Source: Pseudolysobacter sp964466115 (GTDB lineage Bacteria; Pseudomonadota; Gammaproteobacteria; Xanthomonadales; Rhodanobacteraceae). From it: a DNA stretch of 10,211 nucleotides. The translations under genes and the position numbers were made by a program. The stretch is taken from assembly GCA_964466115.1 (NCBI GenBank), contig CAYXMH010000040.1, positions 1 through 10,211 on the forward strand, read 5' to 3'. The notes under the pieces are model-generated. The model saw only the letters and a program-made list of their open reading frames with translations. It made no database searches and was not told the DNA's origin. This document shows positions 1 to 5,638 of this stretch, piece by piece (the first letter of the stretch is position 1; each line of letters starts with the position of its first letter).

Positions 1-31
1 AACGGCAATATTCTTTGAGGCTCGGGACTGT

Positions 32-730
32 CTAGGAAAACCGGGGCGATTCAGTGCTAGTTCCAAGTGCTATTTGGGAACGTAAATCACGAATGATAGG
101 TGCGTAGTCCAGCGCACCAAAAATAGCGGAGCCGGCAACAAATGTATCGGCACCCGCTTTTGCAATATCTGCGATGTTGTTCACTTTGACACCCCCGTCG
201 ACTTCTAACCGGATATCGCGCTTGCTGCGGTCGATGCGTTCACGCACCCGGCGCAGTTTTTCCAATGCGCCGGGGATAAAACTTTGGCCAGCGAACCCGG
301 GATTGACCGACATGATCAACACCAAATCCAACTGATCCAAAACGTGATCGAGATAATCCAATGGTGTCGCCGGATTGAATACCAGACCCGGCTTGCAACC
401 CGCGTTGCGGATTAACTGAATGGTACGATGGATGTGTTCGCTCGCTTCCGGATGAAAGCTGATATACGTAGCACCCGCTTGCGCGAAATCGGGGATGATG
501 CGATCAACCGGCTTTACCATCAAATGCACGTCGATCGGTGCCGTTACTCCGTGTTTGCGTAACGCGGCGCACACCAGCGGACCGATCGTCAGGTTTGGTA
601 CGTAGTGATTGTCCATCACGTCGAAATGAACCCAATCGGCACCTGCTGCTAATACCTTATCCACCTCTTCACCCAAACGCGCGAAATCGGCGGATAAGAT
701 CGAGGGGGCGATAAGACAGGGCTTGGTCAT
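32..730 (-). CDS. rpe: Ribulose-phosphate 3-epimerase
   Basis: This enzyme interconverts D-ribulose 5-phosphate and D-xylulose 5-phosphate in the cytosolic pentose phosphate or Calvin pathway. The 232-residue product is full length for the family (about 225) and is a TIM-barrel type protein. The family signatures are all present: the N-terminal APSILSADFARL, the HFDVMD motif carrying His35 and Asp37, DVHLMV with His69, the phosphate-gripping NPGFAGQ loop, and LEVDGG with Asp178. These His/Asp residues are the expected metal ligands and acid/base pair. The reading frame continues 11 codons upstream to 763. I chose the ATG at 730 because it begins at the conserved MTKPCLIAPS and is preceded by an AAAGGA ribosome binding site. 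It lies downstream of djlA on the same strand, across a 158-base gap with a hairpin repeat, so co-transcription is uncertain. Confidence 0.96.
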   Translation of the reverse strand: MTKPCLIAPSILSADFARLGEEVDKVLAAGADWVHFDVMDNHYVPNLTIGPLVCAALRKHGVTAPIDVHLMVKPVDRIIPDFAQAGATYISFHPEASEHIHRTIQLIRNAGCKPGLVFNPATPLDYLDHVLDQLDLVLIMSVNPGFAGQSFIPGALEKLRRVRERIDRSKRDIRLEVDGGVKVNNIADIAKAGADTFVAGSAIFGALDYAPIIRDLRSQIALGTSTESPRFS

Positions 731-736
731 CGTTGT

Positions 737-742
737 TCCTTT
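737..742 (-). promoter_or_regulatory. Ribosome binding site deciding the rpe start
   Basis: AAAGGA on the minus strand lies six bases before the ATG at 730. It supports that start over the in-frame ATG at 763, which would add 11 non-conserved residues. Confidence 0.65.
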
Positions 743-821
743 ATGCGGAAAATGTTCCGTCATTGTCGAAGGTTAGCGCACATCGATGACTAATATGCAT
801 TGATTGGCAAATTTACGAAAG

Positions 822-861
822 CCGTTCGTGCTGAGCTTGTCGAAGGGCTCAGGGCGAACGG
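822..861. repeat. Long imperfect-palindrome intergenic repeat
   Basis: This 40-base element lies in the 158-base gap between djlA and rpe. Its outer arms are CCGTTCG and CGAACGG and its inner arms CTGAGC and GCTCAG. A two-base mismatch separates outer from inner arms, and a loop of about ten bases contains TTGTCGAA. The architecture and wording resemble the CTGAGCTTGTCGAAG-type hairpin repeats I know to be scattered through many bacterial genomes; that resemblance is from memory and was not searched. There is no T-run on either side, so it is a poor intrinsic terminator. It could still cap the 3' end of the djlA transcript or protect it from exonucleases. Only one copy is in this window. Confidence 0.75.
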
Positions 862-888
862 AAAAACGGAGTTTCTGGCGCAGTGAAA

Positions 889-1665
889 TCAGGTGATACC
901 CCGTTCGGATTTTATCCGCTCATAAGCGGCGTTGATCTCACGTGCCCGTTCCTCGGCACTGCGCAGCATGGTTTCCGGAATCTTTTGCGCCGCCAGTTTG
1001 TCCGGATGATGTTGGCTCATGAGCTTGCGATAAGCGCGTTTGATCTCGCGCTCGCTCGCTTCCCGAGTAAGGCCAAGCAGCGCATAGGGGTCATGATCGG
1101 CCAATAATCCGCCGTTGATCGCCACTCCTTCGGCAGTTGCCACATAACCTTTCATCGCCGCCAATGCGGCAAGCTCCTGCTCCCTCACCCCAAGCGCCCA
1201 ACACAGGCGGTTCAATATCGTCAATTTGGGTTCCACCAGCATGCCTTCGGCGTAGGCAACATCGAGCAGTAGGTCAACCAGCATAAACGCCAGATCGCGG
1301 CGCCCACCGCACCAGGTTTTTAAGTCGCCGATTGCCCAATTCACCGAAAATTCGGGCTGTTTTCCTTCGGTAAATCGCTCGATTGCCACACGGCACATCG
1401 CTGGGTCGAGTTTGAGCCGCGCCATCAATTGTTCGGTGGCGTTGATCTCTTGTTCGGAAACGCGGCCATCGGCTTTCGATATCGCGCCGGCCAACGCAAA
1501 CAGCGGCATGATAAATGGCCGCGGCGGCGTTGGGGCAAAACTGCTAAGGCGCAATAATCCAAGATCGTAAGCGTGACCCATTGCCGTACCCAACAACGCA
1601 CCCACCGGATGGCGTAGCAAGATTAAGCCTAGTAGGAAACCAATCAGCTTACCGATATAGCTCAT
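889..1665 (-). CDS. djlA: DjlA-type membrane-anchored J-domain co-chaperone
   Basis: The product is a 258-residue co-chaperone expected to stimulate DnaK ATPase activity at the inner membrane. Residues about 4-27 form one hydrophobic glycine-rich segment near the N-terminus, the usual DjlA anchor. Residues about 50-170 resemble the TerB-like helical domain (FALAGAISKADGRVSEQEI is characteristic). Residues about 191-258 are a C-terminal J-domain with the invariant HPD at 220-222 (SQHHPDKL), preceded by DPYALLGLT. Length and order match E. coli DjlA (271 residues). The open frame runs upstream to 1998, but that part overlaps purC on the opposite strand and reads as unconserved sequence. The ATG at 1665, starting MSYIGKLIG, is therefore preferred, although no good ribosome binding site precedes it. 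It is divergent from purC and upstream of rpe. Confidence 0.92.
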   Translation of the reverse strand: MSYIGKLIGFLLGLILLRHPVGALLGTAMGHAYDLGLLRLSSFAPTPPRPFIMPLFALAGAISKADGRVSEQEINATEQLMARLKLDPAMCRVAIERFTEGKQPEFSVNWAIGDLKTWCGGRRDLAFMLVDLLLDVAYAEGMLVEPKLTILNRLCWALGVREQELAALAAMKGYVATAEGVAINGGLLADHDPYALLGLTREASEREIKRAYRKLMSQHHPDKLAAQKIPETMLRSAEERAREINAAYERIKSERGIT

Positions 1666-1759
1666 CGTTGGGAGGGTTGAGGAAGGTTTTGGAATTGTAA
1701 CAGCGGAATTCGATTTCGATGGGTTAGCATAAACCAGTACAATACCGGCTTGACTTATC

Positions 1760-2671
1760 TTGAATAAAATTGCCGTGGTTAACAGCCTGCACCAGTCCCA
1801 TCTTCCTGGCCTTAAGTTGCTCCACCGCGGCAAAGTGCGCGATGTGTATGCGCTTTCCAGCGCTGAGCTTCTGATTGTGGCCAGCGACCGCTTAAGCGCT
1901 TTTGATGTGATATTGCCCGATCCAATCCCTGGAAAGGGCGAAATGTTATGCCAAATGTCCAATTTTTGGTTTGATAAAACGGCGCACCTGGCGGCCAATC
2001 ATCTCACGCACAAATCCGTTGTCTCGGTCTTACCGGCGGGGGTTGATACCGCTTTGTATATTAGGCGCAGTGTGGTTGTCCGACGCTTGAAACCGGTGCC
2101 GATAGAGGCGATTGCGCGCGGTTATTTGATCGGCTCTGGCTGGAAGGATTATCAAGCCAGCGGAATGGTCTGCGGGATCCGCCTGCCCAGCGGTTTGCGT
2201 CAAGCGGAACAATTGCCAACCCCGATCTTTACCCCCTCCAGCAAAGCGGCGGCTGGTATGCACGACGAGAACATTGGGTTTGATCAAATGGTGGCGACGG
2301 TGGGTGCCGATCTGGCCGAACAAGTGCGCGCAATTACTTTGAAGATCTATCAATTCGCGGCGACGTATGCGGCAGCGCGCGGAATCCTCATTGCGGACAC
2401 CAAATTGGAGTTTGGCACTGACGAAAACGGCAAATTATTCGTGATGGATGAAATGTTGACGCCCGATTCGTCCCGGTTTTGGCCCGCCGATCAGTATCGC
2501 GTTGGTATCAGCCCACCGAGTTACGACAAGCAATACGTCCGCGATTATTTGGAAACCTTGCCCTGGGATAAAAAGGACCCAGGCCCGAGAATCCCCCCCG
2601 CCATCATTACCGACACGGCAGAAAAATATGCCGAGGCTTTACGCCGCCTCGCCGACATCACGCTCGACTGA
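1760..2671 (+). CDS. purC: Phosphoribosylaminoimidazole-succinocarboxamide synthase (SAICAR synthetase)
   Basis: The enzyme catalyses the ATP-dependent joining of aspartate to CAIR in de novo purine synthesis, in the cytosol. Family motifs are intact: HRGKVRDVY (residues 22-30) for nucleotide binding, SDRLSAFDV, IPGKG, the IARGYLIGSGWKDY segment, DTKLEFG, and DEMLTPDSSRFWP near the active site. At 303 residues it belongs to the longer form of the family (about 300, as in yeast Ade1 and many beta/gammaproteobacteria), not the roughly 237-residue E. coli form. The start is uncertain. The frame opens with TTG at 1760, a GTG at 1775 would give 298 residues, and neither has a visible ribosome binding site or an ATG alternative. 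The function does not depend on this choice. The gene diverges from djlA and is followed 29 bases later by an Mpo1-like gene, probably in the same transcript. Confidence 0.95.
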   Translation: MNKIAVVNSLHQSHLPGLKLLHRGKVRDVYALSSAELLIVASDRLSAFDVILPDPIPGKGEMLCQMSNFWFDKTAHLAANHLTHKSVVSVLPAGVDTALYIRRSVVVRRLKPVPIEAIARGYLIGSGWKDYQASGMVCGIRLPSGLRQAEQLPTPIFTPSSKAAAGMHDENIGFDQMVATVGADLAEQVRAITLKIYQFAATYAAARGILIADTKLEFGTDENGKLFVMDEMLTPDSSRFWPADQYRVGISPPSYDKQYVRDYLETLPWDKKDPGPRIPPAIITDTAEKYAEALRRLADITLD

Positions 2672-2691
2672 GATTGCAATTGGCAATATGC

Positions 2692-2697
2692 GGAGGG
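2692..2697 (+). promoter_or_regulatory. Strong ribosome binding site for the Mpo1-like gene
   Basis: GGAGGG sits three bases before the ATG at 2701. It fixes that start over the in-frame upstream codon at 2674, which would place this purine-rich site inside the coding region. Confidence 0.75.
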
Positions 2698-2700
2698 TTT

Positions 2701-3198
2701 ATGTCAGAACCGGATAACCCAGCGAATTTCGATGATCGCCCCCCAATCGATCGTTGGCTCGGCAATTACAGCGAAGACCACCGTCATCCAACCAACATCA
2801 TCATTCATTGGATTTGCGTTCCGCTGATTCTTTGGTGCGCAATCGCTGCTCTGTGGACGATACCGGTACCCTCGGTACTCGGGCGGCCTGGATTTTGGGC
2901 CGGAGTGGCCATGTTTATGGCGCTGATGTTTTATGCGCGCCTGTCGCGCAAATTGATGTTTGCCATGTTGGCGGTATTCGTGGTGTTGGGACTGGGTACC
3001 GAATGGCTTTACCGGTTGCTTGGGCCAACGATGCTATTTTGGAGCGCCGTCATTGTGTTTTCGGTGACCTGGGTAATGCAGTTTATCGGTCATTACATTG
3101 AGGGGAAGCGCCCCTCATTCATCACGGATTTGGCTTATCTGCTGATCGGGCCGGCTTGGCTGGTGGCGAAGGTAATGCGGCGTTTACGGCTGTGGTAA
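2701..3198 (+). CDS. Mpo1-like (DUF962 / YGL010w family) small integral membrane protein
   Basis: This 165-residue membrane protein has the DUF962 layout: an N-terminal WLGNYSEDHRHPTN followed by IIIHWICVPL, then about four hydrophobic segments (roughly 34-54, 62-79, 84-103 and 109-129). Then come QFIGHYIEGKRPSF and a terminal ITDLAYLLIGPAWL. His27, His36 and His131 sit in the conserved motifs. In yeast Mpo1, the characterised relative, equivalent histidines bind iron for 2-hydroxy fatty acid dioxygenation. Whether the bacterial homologue does this chemistry is not known to me, so the substrate here is only an inference. It lies 29 bases after purC on the same strand and is probably translated from the purC transcript. 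Its 3' end converges with the hybrid kinase gene, leaving a gap of seven bases, so no separate terminator fits between them. Confidence 0.85.
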   Translation: MSEPDNPANFDDRPPIDRWLGNYSEDHRHPTNIIIHWICVPLILWCAIAALWTIPVPSVLGRPGFWAGVAMFMALMFYARLSRKLMFAMLAVFVVLGLGTEWLYRLLGPTMLFWSAVIVFSVTWVMQFIGHYIEGKRPSFITDLAYLLIGPAWLVAKVMRRLRLW

Positions 3199-3205
3199 CC
3201 CGCCA

Positions 3206-5590
3206 TCAATGATGGTGCGCATTGTAGCTATTGCCCTCTTTTAGCAGTTGAGTCATCGCCGCGGCCACGCGTTGGTATTCGGCATTGAGTTGAATGACGA
3301 GCGCCAAGGGTTGGGTCAATTCACCGCGCCGCGCGCCATGTTCAATGTTCTTGGCGATTTCCGATAAATTCAGCGCGCCTAAATTGGCGCTGGTGGATTT
3401 AAGCGAATGCGAGGGAGCGATCAGCCCGGCGTTGTCATTGGCCTGCGCGGCTTGTTCCAGTTGCTGCAATTTTTTTGGCGTGTCTTCAAGATACACCCGC
3501 ACCAGATCATTGAACTCGGCTCCCATGATCTCAGCCAAATCGCGCACCACCTCTTGGTCCAGCGTTGGCTGATTCGGAGCGGGGAGGGCGGTTTCCTGAG
3601 CGGGAGCGGTTGATGTCGCGATGACGAAGTTGCTACTGGCCGAGGGTTCAGGTTTGGTTGGCAACCAATTGCGCAGTGTTTGCTCCAGCAGCGTGCGATT
3701 AAGCGGTTTGGACAGATAATCGTCCATACCCGAATTAAGGCATTTTTCCCGATCACCGGCCATTGCATTGGCGGTCATCGCAATGATGGGGGTGCGTGCA
3801 AGCCGTTTTTCGGATTCGCGCGCGCGCAGTGCGCGCGTTGTGGTATAGCCATCCATAATCGGCATTTGGCAATCCATCAAGATGGCATCGTAATGCTGAT
3901 GCTCCAAACGCTCCAGTGCGGCTTTACCGTGTTCGGCGACGGTGACGTTAACGCCCATTAAGCTCAGTAACCGTTGCGCGACCTGGGCGTTGACCGGGTT
4001 GTCCTCGACCAACAGCACATGCGCTTTCAGTGGCGGCGCCGCTTTCCTACTCGGTGTTAGGATATCAACTTCAGGCGGCGCGATTTGGGCGTGTGCCAGG
4101 GCGGCTTGGCTTTCATGGGCATCGCTGATGCCAAGCAATTTTTGCAGAGTTTCGCGCAGCTGGCCTTCCGCAAATTGTCGCGCGAGCAACGCCACCCGTG
4201 GTTCATTACGCAACTCCGCGGAGGGTTCTTCCGCCCCAACCAGCGCCAGCATGCGAACTCGATCCAGCGTCGGCTCACGCATTAGATTGCGCAATAACGC
4301 GACACTATTGCCGCGTAAATTCTGCAGGTCAATCAATACCACATCGTAAGCCCAACGCTCACCCATGCTCGCAGTGGAACGCAGCTGCGCTAGGGTTTCG
4401 GCGACCGTTGTGGTGGGCAACGAATGGATACCCCACGCGCCGAAATATCCGCTAAGGCGACGTAGCAGCGCCGTTTCGCTGGTTTGGATCAAGATGCGCA
4501 GGCCATTGAGATCGCGGCGGGTTTCGGCGACATCGCCCAACGCTTTTAGCAACGGCACTTGAAACCAAAAAACCGAGCCGCGGCCAAGCTCGGATTTGAC
4601 CCCGATTTTTCCGTTCATCAGCTCAACGATGCGTTTGCAAATGACCAAACCCAATCCCGTGCCGCCGTGCATGCGCGTGGTGGAGGTATCGGCTTGAGAG
4701 AAAGGCTGGAACAAACGCGAGGCGGCCTCGGGGGCGATGCCGATACCGGTATCCTTGACCGCGAATAGAAGTTCATTGTGGGTGTGCGTTTCGCCGCGCC
4801 GGCTGATTTGAATCGCAATCGCGCCGCGTTGCGTGAACTTGATCGCGTTGCTGACCAAATTGGTAAGCACCTGACGTAAGCGCACCGGGTCCCCGCGCGC
4901 GGCTAAACGCACGGCTGGATCAATTTGCACATTCAGTTTAATGCCTTTGGCCTGTGCACTGGTGCCAAGCAGCTGCACCACTCCATCGGCCAACTCGCGC
5001 AGATTCAAACCAACTTCTTCAAGGTCGAGCTTTTTCGCCTCGATCTTGGAGTAGTCGAGGATATCATCCACAATGCGCAATAGTTCACGAGCAGATTTGT
5101 ATGCGGTTTGCAAATAATCCATTTGATCGGGGGCGAGCTTGCTGCTGAGCAAGATGTCGAGCAATGGGATAATGCCGTTCAGCGGCGTGCGGATTTCATG
5201 GCTCATCGTGGCTAAGAACTCGCCTTTCGCCATCATGGCCGCCTCGGCTTCCTGTTTGGCCTGCAGCAACTGGGTTTGCATCGTTCGCAATTGGGAGAGT
5301 TCGGCCACCAATTGCTCTGAAGGGGAAGTGGGTGCCGTCGCGACGGTTGCCAGGGTCGCCGGTTCAATCGATTCAGGACCTTTCCGTTGCGAAAACCAAA
5401 TACCCGATGCCGCCAGCAGCAGCAGCGGCATCAGCCACAACGCTTGGGTTGGTGCAAACGTAAACGGAGCGCCTAATGCCAATGAAACGACAATGATCAG
5501 ACTGAGGCGTGACGCCCACCGGGGAAGACTGCGGTCGTGTAGGGGAATGGCGGTTTTCTCGGCTGGGGAAGATCGCTTGGTGAAGAGCAT
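3206..5590 (-). CDS. BarA-like hybrid sensor histidine kinase with two receivers and HPt
   Basis: This is a 794-residue membrane phosphorelay kinase. Two hydrophobic segments (about 29-46 and 49-66) form a hairpin with essentially no periplasmic loop. A helical, glutamine-rich linker (about 92-120) follows. HisKA has phospho-acceptor His131 in MSHEIRTPLNGI. The ATPase domain has its N box with Asn248, DTGIGI at 280-285, LFQPFSQAD, and GGTGLGL at 309-315. A first receiver-like domain (about 364-488) keeps Asp421 (LIDLQ) but lacks the acidic pair and is probably a pseudo-receiver. The second receiver (about 523-643) is intact: Glu529/Asp530, Asp573 in LMDCQMPIMDG, Thr606 and Lys628. A C-terminal HPt domain has His728 in SHSLKSTSANLG. 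The order matches the BarA/GacS class apart from the missing HAMP and sensor domains. It starts 48 bases after the FimX-like gene on the same strand, so the two are probably one operon. The stimulus is unknown. Confidence 0.93.
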   Translation of the reverse strand: MLFTKRSSPAEKTAIPLHDRSLPRWASRLSLIIVVSLALGAPFTFAPTQALWLMPLLLLAASGIWFSQRKGPESIEPATLATVATAPTSPSEQLVAELSQLRTMQTQLLQAKQEAEAAMMAKGEFLATMSHEIRTPLNGIIPLLDILLSSKLAPDQMDYLQTAYKSARELLRIVDDILDYSKIEAKKLDLEEVGLNLRELADGVVQLLGTSAQAKGIKLNVQIDPAVRLAARGDPVRLRQVLTNLVSNAIKFTQRGAIAIQISRRGETHTHNELLFAVKDTGIGIAPEAASRLFQPFSQADTSTTRMHGGTGLGLVICKRIVELMNGKIGVKSELGRGSVFWFQVPLLKALGDVAETRRDLNGLRILIQTSETALLRRLSGYFGAWGIHSLPTTTVAETLAQLRSTASMGERWAYDVVLIDLQNLRGNSVALLRNLMREPTLDRVRMLALVGAEEPSAELRNEPRVALLARQFAEGQLRETLQKLLGISDAHESQAALAHAQIAPPEVDILTPSRKAAPPLKAHVLLVEDNPVNAQVAQRLLSLMGVNVTVAEHGKAALERLEHQHYDAILMDCQMPIMDGYTTTRALRARESEKRLARTPIIAMTANAMAGDREKCLNSGMDDYLSKPLNRTLLEQTLRNWLPTKPEPSASSNFVIATSTAPAQETALPAPNQPTLDQEVVRDLAEIMGAEFNDLVRVYLEDTPKKLQQLEQAAQANDNAGLIAPSHSLKSTSANLGALNLSEIAKNIEHGARRGELTQPLALVIQLNAEYQRVAAAMTQLLKEGNSYNAHHH

Positions 5591-5638
5591 CTCGTATGGC
5601 CAAATTCAGCAAAAAATGCAAAAAACCCGATTGCGTGA

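Noticed and set aside
883..1107. Plus-strand open frames inside djlA, the kinase and the FimX-like gene
   Set aside because: They lie antisense to genes with strong family motifs, have no homology I recognise and no ribosome binding sites. They are shadows of the real genes.
1715..1743. Possible purC promoter (TACAAT -10 at 1738-1743 with a poor -35)
   Set aside because: The -35 partner (TTCGAT) matches consensus poorly, and the leader would be very short. Not strong enough to list as a feature.
889..1998. A 369-residue reading of the djlA frame
   Set aside because: The first 111 residues overlap purC on the opposite strand and have no family resemblance. The DjlA anchor begins at the ATG at 1665.
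3203..3215. Palindrome CCATCA-A-TGATGG between the convergent Mpo1-like and kinase genes
   Set aside because: The one-base centre cannot form a hairpin loop, there is no T-run, and half of it encodes the histidines at the kinase C-terminus. Not a terminator.
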